In this document: positions 24,501 to 38,544 of the stretch, one piece after another
Layout of the letters: each line of letters opens with the position of its first letter
How positions within the stretch are numbered: the stretch's first letter is position 1
Origin: Anadara kagoshimensis
Taxonomy: Eukaryota; Mollusca; Bivalvia; Arcoida; Arcidae
DNA: 64,000 bases
Reading direction: 5' to 3'
NCBI GenBank assembly: GCA_021292105.1
Contig: CM037862.1
Coordinates: 31,651,245-31,715,244 of the forward strand
Position numbers and translations under genes: made by a program
The notes under the pieces: model-generated
Seen by the model: only the letters and a program-made list of their open reading frames with translations
Database searches by the model: none
Told to the model about the DNA's origin: nothing

Positions 24501-25590
24501 GGTATGTGTATGTCTGATATCTCTAGTGATATATGTTTATGTCCTATATCTCTAGTGGTATATGTGGTATCTCTAGTGATATATGTTTGTGTCCTTTATC
24601 TCTAGTGATATATGTGTATGTCTGATATCTCTAGTGATATATGTTTATGTCTGATATCTCTAGTGATATATGTTTATGTCCTTTATCTCTAGTGATATAT
24701 GTTTATGTCACTTATCTCTAGTGATATATGTTTATGTCCTATATCTCTAGTGATATATGTTTATGTCCTTTATCTCTAGTGATATATGTGTATGTCTGAT
24801 ATCTCTAGTGATATATGTTTATGTCTGATATCTCTAGTGATATATGTTTATGTCCTTTATCTCTAGTGATATATGTTTATGTCACTTATCTCTAGTGATA
24901 TATGTTTATGTCCTATATCTCTAGTGATATATGTTTATGTCCTTTATCTCTAGTGATATATGTGTATGTCTCATATCTCTAGTGATATATGTTTATGTCT
25001 GATATCTCTAGTGATATATGTTTATGTCTGATATCTCTAGTGATATATGTTTATGTCCTGTATCTCTAGTGATATATGTGTATGTCTGGTATCTCTAGTG
25101 ATATGTGTATGTCTGATATCTCTAGTGATATATGTTTATGTCCTTTATCTCTAGTGATATATGTTTATGTCTGATATCTCTAGTGATATATGTTTATGTC
25201 TGATATCTCTAGTGATATATGTGTATGTCTGGTATCTCTAGTGATATATGTTTATGTCCTTTATCTCTAGTGATATATGTTTATGTCCTTTATCTCTAGT
25301 GATATATGTTTATGTCTGATATCTCTAGTGATATATGTTTATGTCCTTATCTCTAGTGATATATGTTTATGTCTGATATCTCTAGTGATATATGTTTATG
25401 TCTGATATCTCTAGTGATATATGTTTATGTCTGATATCTCTAGTGATATATGTTTATGTCTGATATCTCTAGTGATATATGTTTATGTCTGATATCTCTA
25501 GTATATGTTTATGTCTGATATCTCTAGTGATATATGTTTATGTCCTATATCTCTAGTATATATGTTTATGTCCTATATGTAATAATATAT
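21521..25590 (+). repeat. 27/29-bp minisatellite, right block
   Basis: The array continues with the same unit as at 18757-20756, so the 0.76-kb block is an insertion and not a boundary. Together the two blocks hold roughly 215 units. From about 24,000 onward the TTTATGTCC/CTTTATCTC variants predominate and longer multi-unit patterns repeat (for example near 24,600-24,750 and 24,780-24,950). Confidence 0.95.
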
Positions 25591-25675
25591 GTGTATGTCT
25601 GACATCATCTGTGATGTACCGGAGTATGTACATGTGTATGTTTCGATATTTCCTGTGGTATATGTGTGTGTGACA
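25591..25675 (+). repeat. Degenerate right fringe of the minisatellite
   Basis: Units such as GTCTGACATCATCTGTGATG and TTCGATATTTCCTGTGG are diverged monomers, closest to those in the left fringe. Confidence 0.55.
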
Positions 25676-28600
25676 GTAACTTAGGTTTGTGACCATGATG
25701 CAATTTACACCTTCCTGTCAGTATGAATTAAAAGTTAATTATTCATTCTTGTAAAAAAATCAATGTAATGAAAGCTTTATATAGAATTCCTTGGAAGATT
25801 CTCATTAAGCCAAGTTCTCATTAATTTACCAATTCCTGGCATTATCTTTACCCTTGGTTAAATATCTCTGCTGCAAATGTATGGAATCCAGTAGAATTTT
25901 TATGGTAAATGCTAAAGGATAATATTACCTAAAGATTAATATCATCTGATCAAAGAGGGGCAGTTTCCATTTTTATTAATTATTGCAATGATAAAATAAT
26001 GACAAGACCTTCTATTTTAAAAAAAAATCTAATGTTTTCCCTCTCCTTTTCTCATTGTTCATTGTAAAAACTCTGGAAACTGCCAAATTGAATGCCAAAT
26101 GAAGTTAACAAATTCTACTAGAGAAGAGAAGATGTGTGCTTCACACTAATGGTGTGTTATACGAAGCTGATAGGTCAGGTACTACCTAATGTGTTAAAAT
26201 TAATCATTCAAAAGTTTTTTTTTGGTCACAAATAGCTGAAAAATATTTCTGATGTAATGTGAACAAAAACATTCAACCATTTAAACCTACCAATCATCCT
26301 CGTGACATTTACCACATATGATCTGTAAGCTGTAGTTCTGTTATTCTAGGATAAATTAGGACCAATTACAAGTGCACCCTGACAAGTCTTAATAATGTAA
26401 TCTTATATTGTCTCATAATGAATTGTAGGAAATCAATATAAGTCTTATAAAAAGTAGATGAGGTCCCTTCCCAACCCTGAAACCAAGAAAATATTGACAT
26501 GTAATTCTAAATTGTCATTGCTGTTAGGATGGGCTCTATGGAATGCTGGTCTTATGCCCCTTACATACATCACAACAATCAAAGTAAAAATCCTTGTCTA
26601 TATAGAATTGGCAAGTTTGCAATAACTAATTTGTTGCATTTTCAGAATTTTAATCAAATACCTAACAAATAAGAGAGAAAAAGGAAATTATGATAAAAAA
26701 GAAAAAAAACTTTGATTATAAAGGATGGAAGAAATATTATACAAATACCCAGTTTATGTGTCAATCACATTATAATAAACACTAGTATATAAATACCAAA
26801 TGTTCAATAGCAGGCTATATTTTCTGCACCCATTTCATGATGGGCGGGATAGATGCTGCAATACCTTTATATATATTTATTACACAGTATACATGTACTT
26901 CACTTTTGCTGTAAGTAATGTCTTTGCACCTAAAATTTGAATTTACACTTAGAAACCCTAAAATATAACACCTGTAAATAGTATTTAAATATAATTATCT
27001 ATTTCTCTCATCTCAACATTGACTGATACGTTTCTCTTATTGCAAATTATGATGATTTTAAACAACAACAAAAGCAACGTTACTTGCCTTAAAATCAAGC
27101 ATAAATGACAAATACATAATGTGTTTAGTACATGATATCAGATTGAAAAAACAAAAATTGATAGATTTCAACATCAGATCATGAAAGAAAAAGATATGAA
27201 AATTTTATATAACAAACTAGCGTTACTTGCCCCAAAAGATGTACATAAATGACAAAAGTTAGAAAACAAGTATTAATCATGATATAATATATATAAAAAG
27301 AAACTGACAATTCTGTACATCATAGAAGCGGGCATTTATAAATAAAGATTGATAAGATTTAATTTTAATTTAATTTAATTTATATCTTTTACCTTGGAAA
27401 ACTGAAGATAAATAGTTATAGTATGCATGGTCAATGACATTATCTTATGACACAAAGGCGTCATATACACAAAATCAGGTGTCATCATTATATTCAAATT
27501 TAGCACCCTTCACAAAAGAGGACAAAAACTTTGTTATGAGAAAGAATCATCTTGAATTTTTTAATTCTTTTTTCTTGAGTTAATAAATTTATTGATTTGT
27601 CCTTGCTGTTTGAGAAGTAAAGTCATGAGCCAGGTAGGTAAAATATCTAATATCAAAGTTAAATCAGTGCATGGGAAACAAATGTGATTGCAAAATGCCT
27701 GAGTGCATTACACAAAAATTTTAAATTTTATTGAAACAATTTTGAAACAAAATCAATCGTACAATACTAGTGGATGGAAGTAAAACAAAGATGTGTTTTA
27801 ATCATTGATGTAGGGATACTATATTAGAGAGGCCTGGTCTTCATGTCTTCTTCATTACCATGTTGATTTGATTATTTATTAGATCAGTTAAAGGAAAATA
27901 ACTGTCTTTACTATAGACAGTGATTGATATTGGAACCAGACAACTCCATTATCAAAACCCCAAACCAATTGCAATGAGCTCTCTTCCTGTTTCTACCAAG
28001 AACTTAATTGTTATTAGACCATCAATGCCACCTGGGTACAAAGGATAAATTTATTGGTCATTCATAAATATTTGAAACAATTTTTTAAGAAGAACAAATT
28101 GTGACGCTCTTTGTTCAGACAAAAATAGTGCTACTGATGTAGGCCTGCATATTTTCACCAAAAGCCAATAACTAACTGTTCCACTTTCCAGTATTTGAAA
28201 GTCAACATGAAATACTGATAGTTTGTTAATGCAGTTGTTATACTGCCTTTGTCAGGATTGGCTTTAAATTCAACAGTATTTAAGACAACTAAAGGAATAT
28301 GAAACATTGTGAATCATTTTCATTTAATTACAAACCAATGAGATCAGGAAGAATAATGAGGGAAAGAATTGGTTCATGTTTATTAAATAAAAATTGACAA
28401 AAGACAAAAATGATGATGACCCAAAACACAAATGTCAGGTGACACAATGACATATATGTCAATTAGTCCCCAGGATTATAGATCTCATATTAAGATTTTG
28501 ATTAATGACGTGCCACAAAAGTGTCACCTCTCAATTATCCAACAACAAAGTAGTAGTTAGAATTCCGACTAATTTCAACACTTTGTTGCCATCATCATTT

Positions 28601-31544
28601 CGCATTTAATATTGCGGAGTAATCATCATTTCACGACAATTCACCATATAGAATGACGTACCAAGCTCTCCTAAAGGTTTCTCGTAAATTAAATCTTAGT
28701 TTTAACTATTCTGCATTTGAGTTAGAAAATAACAATTTTATATCAATCTATCTACTTTTTTAAAGAGATGAAAGAAAATTCAAATTCATTAATCGTGGAT
28801 AAACAGTTTATTGTCCATTTAATTTTTTCAGAGAGACAAATCCATGTTTGATGTGTGTTTGCTAAATATAATGCCATATGAGTAATGTATTAAGGTACAC
28901 AGAATTGAACATTGCTTCACTGTTACACATACCATTAGGAGTTAATGAGATGGAAAGGCATTACAATCCACCAATATAGCATTCGTGGAAACAAATGGAG
29001 TAATCCCATGCAATACAGATCAAAATTTTAAAGCATTTTTATCATCATGATAGCAAAGCCAACCAAATTAATCCATTTGCAAGACAAACTTTTAGATAAA
29101 AAATTCATTTAGGGTTCCTCATTCCTTATTGTGGATTGGTGTGGTACATTGAAAGTTCTCATTGGATAAAAGATTACCGGTAAGAACTTTTATTTCAAAA
29201 TGAATTATAAATAGAGGAATTAAAATGAGCTTATTTTGTGTAATATCACTGACTTGGAACAATTTACCTCTTGAGCTTATTTTGTGTAATATCACTGACT
29301 TGGAACAATTTACCTCTTGAGCTTATTTTGTGTAATATCACTGACTTGGAACAATTTACCTCTTGATAATACATTTTTATTTTCTCTGTACTGAATTCCC
29401 AGAGGTATTGTACATAAGTATTACGAGACAGAAAATAAAATAAAGCTATCGATGCACATTATAAAGACTGATACAAGAACCAGTACTTTAAGGATGGTAC
29501 ATTTGCCCTTAACATCGTCGCTGTGAAAATGGTCTACTCTTAATCACGTTGTCAGATAGAAATGTTTCAAACTGTGTAAAATATGATCAGCTTTTCCATG
29601 AAGGTAATGTGACAAACAAATTATGAAAAATGCTGTGACAAGACATACACATTATTGTAAAACTAGTGTACCAAATAGACCTTCTTAACTTAATAACCAA
29701 ACACAGGATTCAACTTCCAATATTTCATCATTATAATCACACTCAACACTCCCAAAAAAACCATCATTGATTCTTATGTTAGATATATCTTAGCATGATT
29801 TTACATTTACCTTGTCAACAGGTCCTGAAATTATTCATTAATCATAAACACTGGAATAAAAACAGCCATTGTAAGGCAGAATGTGCATAACAAGATATAG
29901 TAGTTGTTCAATTTAAAATGATGATTTCTTCTTATATTTCCCTTGAGCAATTAGATTATGCTGAATGTCGACAGGTGGGGGTCATCAAAGGTCAAATTAT
30001 ACATGATTAAAAGATGAAAGATACATATACATAGCCCCAATGGGCATAACTTAAGCAGGTTATGTGGATTTGGCATGCAGTTTGAAAAGCACATGCATTA
30101 ATTGTACATGACATTTGCTAAAATGTCTGCCATTTACAAACACATCATGTAGACATCGAGAGAATTTGAGCCAATATTAATCTAACCCATTACAGTAAAA
30201 CATGCATATGAATATAACAAACACGCTTACATCGAATACATTGATAATTTGAAGTCAAATATTGGGCCTATATGTCTATGTACATCAACATAAAGAAGTT
30301 GCTTTATAACAAAGTTAAAAATAGAAAAATAGAGGCTTCCTTATAAACATGTTATGTATGTTATTAACACAACTGATACGTCTCAGTAATGTGATACAAA
30401 TTAGGGAAAATTACTTTGGTCCTTGTTCATCTAAATATCACCATTTACATTGGTACAAAAACGTTTTCAATTTTAATTCCAAATACTAGTAATATGAAAT
30501 TTGTTGTTCAGGGGGAAAGTAGGTTTCAGCAGTGGAAGAAATTCCTCAATATTTTCATATATAAAATGTTACTAGATATGTCACTTAATGATAGGAAAAC
30601 AATTTATAATGATTTTGGAAAAATACCCCTGCGACTCATGGCTGAGATCTTCTACGTACCATTTGTTTGCCATCTAAAACTTTGTAACAGGCATGACATT
30701 CGTAATCTAAGATCACCAACAATCCAAAATATAGCAAATATATATAAAAAAGAATGTGACCACACAATACTGTTCTATATTTTAAGGTGCATATTGTTTA
30801 TTATAAACAATACTGAACAATATACAGTATACCTCATATTTATTGAGATTATTTTTCAAATGACATTTTTGTAATTTTTCAATAATTTAAAAATTGTTTA
30901 CTAAAACCATGGGCAAGAATCAAAGGGGGATCGATAATACAACTAAATGACCAATTTTCTTTACTAAGAGTTACTTCCCTTTGTTTTATCACTTCCAGTT
31001 GTCTGCTAGCTAACAAATTTTGTGGTATCGGTCAAACAAAGCCCATTTTTGAAGTCTATAATAAAGAAATACTTTAACTGAATGTCAGAGCTTAGCATCT
31101 CAATATATCTCTATCAACTATATACTTGGTTGCCCGGAAAATTGAGAAAGTTATTGGAATTTAACATTAAAAAAACTGGCTAATGACAGACAAAAGTAGA
31201 AAGACTTTGTTGCTGCCCCACACGCCAGAGGGTGTAATGGGCAGTAAGTAAGTAAGTCAAGACTACTGACTATTTCACTTATATTGAACAGTCATTACAA
31301 AATAATTGTAAGGTTTTCTCCCATGATATGTTGCAGTGGTGATTTAAGACCAATTGCACTTTTTCTGACAATATTTCACATTTTTTTCGATCTAGCGCAA
31401 ATCAGATTTCAAAAGAGAAATATTTTTTAAATGTTGACAATGGATTGTCTTGTCTGTGAAACAGATACTGGAAGGAAAATGTGACATTTGAGCATGTCCC
31501 AAATTCAATATCTTAACTTCCAGTGCTGATATTTTAATTTTTAA
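25676..31544. other. Long stretch of unique AT-rich non-coding DNA
   Basis: Apart from three 46-bp tandem repeats at 29227-29364, a pentameric (TTTAA)n run near 27360-27385 and the AAGTAAGTAAGT run near 31240-31255, nothing is recognised. A 152-codon plus-strand frame at 30416-30874 is the longest non-repetitive ATG frame in the window, but its composition (I, N, F, K, Y rich) is that of AT-rich noise and I see no domain. Confidence 0.5.
29227..29364. repeat. Three identical 46-bp tandem repeats
   Basis: Units begin GAGCTTATTTTGTGTAATAT at 29227, 29273 and 29319 and appear identical, which indicates recent amplification or an assembly repeat. Confidence 0.95.
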
Positions 31545-32511
31545 ATGGAACCTTTTTACAAATTTTGTCAGATTTATTTCTTAACATCAGAGAGGGTCTT
31601 GAACCAAGTAGAATTTCTACAACTGATCATTCATAATTTTGAGCCAGTTATTTTCCATGTGTCTGAAAAAAATTTGCTAACCTCTGTAACAAATATTTCG
31701 TTATGTGTGGAATGCATAACAAAAAACAATATAGACATGAAACTTATTTCAGATTACAGTTATATCCTAAGAGTACAGGAAAAAACTTTACATTACATAC
31801 ACATTTTTAAATCATGTCTTTAAATCCAATATAGAGATGAAAGGACCTAACCTCTGTTACACCATTTTCCGAAAAACTACATTGGAATGAAAAAATTGCA
31901 TTAGATTTTAGAAAAGCAGTGGCATATGTCTTCTTATTATTTAATTGATATAAAATTCTGTTCGGATTTATTCAGTGTTAATAGCACACAGTTGTTAATT
32001 TCTAACCTCCATAATGCTTAACCTCTGCCTAATCTCCGTAATGTGGGTCAAAAACCACAATTTCAGATGGTATATATAAGCATTTTTCCTCAGATATATT
32101 ATCACTGGACTCGATAAGTTCTAACAAACAACATTAGAGTTTTCCTTCAATTATTGCTAAAATCAGCAAAATTATAATGTCATTTGGACAGTTTTATATG
32201 ACTTTATTGATGAAACTACGGAATTATCATAGTTTTTTTATTTAGAAATTTGCGTGTGTAATAATTCATTTTTGGGTTCTGTACATATACATCTTTGACA
32301 CAAAACTGATTTCAAAAATTTATTTTTAACCATTTAGCAGAATATAAGCGTTACGATTATTTTGAATGACTGTGAAGTGCTCAGTTCTGAAATACTAAAG
32401 AAAACTAGAGGAATATATGTAGGAAAACATAATGACGCTCAACATTACCTTCCTCACACTTAGAATCTGTCCACTGAGTGGGACTTGTACCTTTATAGTG
32501 AGAGACTAATG
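31545..32511. other. Unique AT-rich non-coding DNA
   Basis: A 92-codon plus-strand frame at 31545-31823 has no recognisable domain, signal peptide or repeat, and I do not call it a gene. Confidence 0.45.
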
Positions 32512-33020
32512 GAATCCTACACCAGTAACAGGGTAAGACAGAGACATCTCAAACGAGGATGAATATTTTCCTGTCCTAAACAAGCTTTAGCGAGTTCTGG
32601 ACATTGAAAATATTCATCCGAGTTTCAGATATCTCTGTCTTACCCTGTTACTGGTGTAGGATTCTTTTCGCACAAATTTGCAGCATAAATATTTGTAAAC
32701 AAAAAATTGTATCAAATGTTCAGTTTTAATGTCACCATCCGTGCCTACTGAAAATGACGTAGTCAATTTTTGTTGATGTTCTCACATAAAATGACTATGA
32801 CATCATCAATTAAGTGTGTGTAAGTGATTGTGACGTTGAGAAATTGTTGGTTGACTTCGGAACTTTTCTCAACTTACTAAGTCCTCTCAACGATAAATTC
32901 AGAGCAGGTATAACTACGTGGGAAATTCAGTGTGTAGCCTGTCTCAACCCTAGGGTGAGACAAGGAAATCCCACATGGGTAAAAACAAGGGATTTCCATG
33001 TCACAGGTGTGAGAAAAGAT
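32512..33020 (+). mobile_element. Composite non-autonomous repeat, palindromic tip plus R2 block (copy 2)
   Basis: The 153-bp tip (32512-32664) begins GAATCCTACACCAGTAACAG and ends CTGTTACTGGTGTAGGATTC, an almost perfect inverted repeat continuing inward. About 270 bp further on is the R2 block (TGTCTCAACCCTAGGGTGAG at about 32939, GGGATTTCCATGTCAC at about 32989). The arrangement is the reverse complement of that at 7750-8270. Overlapping frames of 93 codons on both strands across the R2 block are not coding. Confidence 0.7.
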
Positions 33021-34135
33021 CTTTATATTGAGGTAGAGACATATCATAGATTTGTATCCAAGGACTGGGCTCAATGTCAAATATTGAAGCATTAGGTCCA
33101 AATAGATTAAGGCCAAACCAGTCATTTCCTCATCCTGCAAGAAAAGCAGAATACACAAAATTTAAGGATGTATGCATTAATTGTATGTTGTACCACAACC
33201 AACCACATGTGTATATTATAAAATAATAATGCAGGTCCAGGTTTATATCAAATTTTCAAACAGAATAATAGACTGCGACAAATGTTTAAGTACATGCAAA
33301 TACAGCTGGGATCAGTCCATGAATACAACTTGATTAAACGTTGAAATAGCAAAAATCACAAATACTGTCAACATTTTGACATAATACAGAGTAACACAAT
33401 GATCCAAAGAATTCCATCCTGACATGAATTTGATAAATTAATTTTTTATATCCAGGATAGGAGATGAACTTGACTTCCTAATTATGTAAATGTGCGAAGT
33501 CTGCATTGCGACACAAGAGACAATTTATAATGAAATTGGACTTTTCCTTTTGTTTGAGGGTTTCATGTTTGCTGCGTGTACAAGAATTTGCCATCTGGCG
33601 AGGAAAGCGAATTGACAACATTGTTAAATGAGTGTAATTTACTGCACTGACAAAATTTCATAGACAAAAGAATTACCAACAAGGCCTGTACTAAAAGCAT
33701 ATCTTAATGCACTAATAAAGAGTGTAACCAAATGTGAATATGCAATCAATGAGTTTATTGCGCAAATATGTTTAAATGAATTCTCTTTAGATGAACATAT
33801 TGTGCATTTCCTTTTACAAGTGGTTTTAATTTCACAAATATGAAAGCTATTCTACTGGAATGTCTTGTTCTTTGTTGCAAGATAACTATACAAATTTTCT
33901 GCTTTTCTCTACTAGCTGGTCATGATTGAGATGATTCAGTTTAGATATTTTTGACATATTCACATATAATTTATATATATAATTTGATATCATGACATTT
34001 ACAGACTGTATTCCTTAAACATAGTTTTTAATATAATTATCAAAATCATTTTCATAAGCATTCCTTTTGAGGACAAAAGATCTGCATGATGATGTCAGTT
34101 AGCTACTGCCACAATTTAATATTATAAAGAAAGTG
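33021..34135. other. Unique AT-rich non-coding DNA
   Basis: Contains one minus-strand small ORF (33563-33700), listed separately. No other signal was found. Confidence 0.45.
33563..33700 (-). CDS. Small ORF, 45 codons, with a signal-peptide-like start
   Basis: On the minus strand an ATG at 33700 opens 45 codons to a TGA at 33565-33563. The first 15 residues (MLLVQALLVILLSMK) are strongly hydrophobic, followed by FCQCSK and a polar tail. That would suit a tiny secreted peptide. One short frame in AT-rich DNA can look like this by chance, and no promoter, splice or polyadenylation evidence supports it. Confidence 0.15.
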   Translation of the reverse strand: MLLVQALLVILLSMKFCQCSKLHSFNNVVNSLSSPDGKFLYTQQT

Positions 34136-34430
34136 GGAGGTGTTGTGTTTGAACCTGAGACTTGAAAGTAGGTAGTGACTGTTCTTTCGCCAATCACTCG
34201 GCATATCCAAATGAAAGTTATGTGGATTGGACTTTAAAATAAACGAGGTCCCGTGTCATGGTAGGCATGGCACGATAAAAATATCTGCTGTATAATGCCA
34301 TCAGCATAATGCACAAGTTAAAATTCTGCACCTTCCCCCATAGCTGGCAACTTCTCGATATAACTGGAATTTCTTGACTGGAACTTTCAACACCATTACT
34401 CAACTCAACTCTCAAACAGATAAACACTAA
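34136..34430 (+). repeat. tRNA-derived SINE of a bivalve-type family
   Basis: The series TTTGAACCTGAGAC, CGCCAATCACTCGGCAT, GGACTTTAAAAT, GAGGTCCCGTGTCATGGTAG, GCATGGCACGATAAA, AAAATTCTGCACCTTCCCC, GCTGGCAACTTCTCGATATA and AATTTCTTGACTGG follows the order of a SINE body I know from bivalve genomes. It is diverged but nearly full length at its 3' side. It is the strongest single clue to the host lineage. Confidence 0.65.
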
Positions 34431-35030
34431 ACTTAATAACAGGGGATGGATGGTGTCTCTCTTCTACTTGTACAGAAATCTGTAGAATAGTGACAGCTAC
34501 TGATGCACTTAAAACTTAAAAAGAATATAAAGTACATGGGACAGTGGTATGATTCCTGCATTTAGGTGGCAGGTAGTGATGTGCTTAAATATACCCATGC
34601 ACATATCACAATGCCAGTGTTGCCCACCTCGTCTGTCAACACAGTTTCATACTTGTTTTGTATCCTTTGGTAGGATAAAATATCAATAATGAAATGAGAT
34701 GACATAAGTATGGTGTTAAGAAATCTAAAAAATATTGACGATTATTGATGTACCTGGTAGATTGTAGCCTACTGAACATGCATCCACACCATTGTTATGA
34801 TAAAATATCAGTGCATTTTTATACATGCTGCACATCAACTCTCACAGGATAAAATATCAATATTAATAGGTCGCTTGGAAATCATGATGTCTATTTCTTT
34901 TCATTGTTCTATGCTATCTTCATACAATAAGTATTTGCATAAGGGATTATGAGAATTGCCATAGATACCAAATCCTTGTGTGATATGTATGATATGCAAA
35001 TGTGATGTCTGTTAATTGATTTATTTATAA
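34431..35030. other. Unique non-coding DNA
   Basis: The word 'aggataaaatatcaat' recurs near 34672, 34797 and 34847, a weak local repetition. Nothing else is seen before the transposon at 35033. Confidence 0.4.
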
Positions 35031-35032
35031 TA

Positions 35033-37382
35033 GAGGAGTTTAACCTTGTTTAATACGCATGCGCAAGGCCCGTGACCTTACGAGATTGGACGATATTCAA
35101 CGTGATTTGCAATCGAGGGGGCAGTCTTAATAATGGTCTAAGGCTGGTAACAGTTTTAAATGGTTAAACATTGCCGCAAATTGGATATATTTACATTCAT
35201 TCATGAATAAATGACAAAACTTTTTCTTACTAATAAATTTATATTTTCTTTTAGTCAAATATGTTCATTATTTAATATTTTAGAAATTAAAAGTATCAAG
35301 AATTAAAAAAAAAACAGTTAAAATTAAAAGATGATAAAAATGAATAAACCAAATTAAAGAAGTATCATTAATATATTTTGTTTAGCATTTTAAACTTTAA
35401 AAAAAAATAAAATGGTTATGTTTGCTTTAGGACAAAAATATGATACTAATAATAGGCAGTCTATAGCTAGAAAAACAGTCTTGAATACATACAAGTTTGT
35501 AGAAGTTCTTTTCTTGAAATAGTATCAAAACTTATAAAGTTTACGCCGATGTGGGAGAAATTGAATCGATATATTCCGTATAAATGTATATGATTGCCTT
35601 TGACAGAATTACATTTAACTAATTTAAATTAATTAAACGAACCCAAAATTATGATATACTTATGGTGATTACAATTGCATTTTATTCTTTCCCTTACCCA
35701 ATATTTGCTCGAAGAAATATGATGCTCCTCATATCTACATGTTACATTGCTGTTTATTAAAAAGTTTCCCATTGATGAATAGAGGAGTTTAACATTGTTT
35801 ATTACGCATGCGCAAGGCCCGTGACCTTACGAGATTGGACGCGATTGAACGTGATTTGCAATCGAGGGGGCAGTCGTAATAAAGGTCTAAGGCTGGTAAC
35901 GCTTTTAAATGGTTAAACATTGCCGTAAATGGGATATATTTACATTCATTCATGAATAAATATATATTTTATGTGACAAAACTTTTTCTTACTAATAAAT
36001 TTATATTTTCTTTAAGTCAAATATGTTAATTTTTTAATATTTTAGAAATTAAAACTATCAAGAATTAAAAAAAAAAACAGTTAAAATTAAAAGATGATAA
36101 AAATGAATAAACCAAATTAAAGAAGTATAATTAATATATTTTGTTTAGCATTTTAAACTTTAAAAATAAAATGGTTATGTTTGCTATAAGGACAAAGATA
36201 TGATACTAATAATAGGCAGTCTATAGCTAGAAAAACAATCTTGAATACATACAAGTTTGTGGAAGAACTTTATCAGTTGTTCTTTTCTTAAAATAGTATC
36301 AAAACTTATAAAGTTTACGCCGATGTGGGAGAAAATTAAATCGATATGTATATAATTGCCTTTGACAGAATTACATTGAACTAATTTTAATTAATTAAAC
36401 AAACCCAAAATTATGATGTACTTATGGCGATTACAATTACATTTTATTCTTTCCCTTACCCAATATTTGCTCCAAGAAATATGATGCTCCTCATATCTAC
36501 ATGTTACATTACTGTTTATTAAAAAGTTTCTCATTTATGAATTGTTTATCCCGTAATGTATTACCAAGATGATGGTGTTGAAGTCTTAATCTGTTAATTT
36601 AGTATCCGTAATTCACATACCTCCGCACACCTGTCAACATTACCGGATGACTCAATCCATGACACGTACCGACAAACGACAAATGAACCCTTTTATGGTC
36701 AGCATCCATCGATAACATTAAGAATGTACAAGTATCGTTTTTATTAATTACACAAACTTCATCAAACTTATTCAATATACAAGATAATATCCAACTTATA
36801 AACTGATAAATGAAATGTATGAATGTTAGAGAATAGTGTAAAAGTATTTAGAATGTGAATAAAAAAAAATTAAAATAAACTTTAACATTAAATATCTGTA
36901 TGGTTTCAATAATTTTATCCGTTTTTTGGTTGTCATATTTTTTTATTTTGATTTCATTAAAATGGCATATGAAATGGTAAACGATTCATTACTTTTTAGA
37001 AAAAATCCCTATTTATTTCAAACGTTTTAACTAAAGTAACCAACCATTCCCTTATAAAGTTACTTTCCAAAATAAAATTTAAAATAAATAAATAACTAAA
37101 TAACTAAATAAATAAATAAATAATAAATAAATATAAATAAATTGATAGACATGACATGAATTTTTTTCACTGTGTGTCAATGAAAAAAAAATAAATAAAA
37201 AATGAATAAATAAAAATAAAATAAAGATTTAAAACATTTAAAGTGTATATTGATGCGGATTCAAGGTCATGTTTCAAAATTTATTTATTTATTTATTTAT
37301 TTAAATACTATAATGCAACCTTGCATCAATCATTATTCAATTACATTGTTGGTACTTATTGGGTCAAGATTACTTTTCAGTC

Positions 37383-37417
<35 letters not shown>

Positions 37418-38355
37418 TTTTCAGACGAAACACATTAAGAAAATAAAATATAATGTAGATACATTTATATGTATTACATATACTAAGTTTCATACTAGCA
37501 CATGTACATACATGTAGGTAATAGGAGAATGCCCCCTGGCTTGCAGACGGTACACTTTCTTACCTCTAATCATAGAGAGTAATCAAGGGAGATAAAATTG
37601 TTAAACTCCCGTATTGTTTATCCCGTAATGTATTACCAAGATTATGGTGTTGAAGTCTTCATCTGTTAATTAGTATCCTTAATTCACATACCTCCGCACA
37701 CCTGTCAACATTACCGGATGACTCAATACATGACACGTACCGACAAACGACAAAGTCGACTCGACGCGTCGGAAGGAAACTTAGAACCCCTTTTTGGTCA
37801 CCATCCGTCGATAACATTAAAAATTTACAAGTATCGTTTTTATCAATTACACAAACTTCATCAACCTTATTCAATATACAAGATAATCTGATAAATGAAA
37901 TGTATGAATGTTAGAGAATATTGTAAAAGTATTTAGAATGTGAATAAAAAAAAATAATAAGCTTTAACATTTAATATCTGTATAGTTTCAAAAATTTTAT
38001 CCATTTTTTTGGTTGTCATATTTTTTTATTTATTTATGAAATACATCTGTATTTTATAAATAAATAAAAAATGGCATATGAAATGATAAACAATTCGTTA
38101 CTTTTTAGAAAAAAAATCCCTATTTATTTCAAACATTTTAAACTAAAGTAACCAACCATTCCCTTATAAAGTTACTTTCCAAAATAAAATTTAAAATAAA
38201 TAAATAAATAGTTTTAATTGATAGACATGACATGAATTTTTTCATTGTGTGTCAATGAAAAAAAAAGAAAGAAAAAAAAAAATAAATAAAAAAAAATAAG
38301 ATTTAAAATATTTAAAGTGTATATTGATGTGACATTCAAGGTCATGTTACAAAAT

Positions 38356-38414
<59 letters not shown>

Positions 38415-38501
38415 TATACTATAATTCAAACTTGCATCAATCAGTATTCAATTACATTGTGGGTACTTATCAGCTTATTGGGTCAAGATTACTTTTCAGT
38501 C

Positions 38502-38544
<43 letters not shown>

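Noticed and set aside
18757-25590. CRISPR array
   Set aside because: Units of 27/29 bp are contiguous with no unique spacers, and the DNA is eukaryotic.
30416-30874. 152-codon plus-strand open frame
   Set aside because: Longest non-repetitive frame, but rich in I, N, F, K and Y as expected from AT-rich DNA, with no domain, signal peptide, repeat or splice context.
32877-33158. 93-codon frames on both strands
   Set aside because: They overlap the R2 block of a dispersed repeat, which is present in other copies without a conserved frame.
37243-37446. Frames rich in YLFI repeats
   Set aside because: Translated (TTTA)n microsatellite inside the nested transposon.
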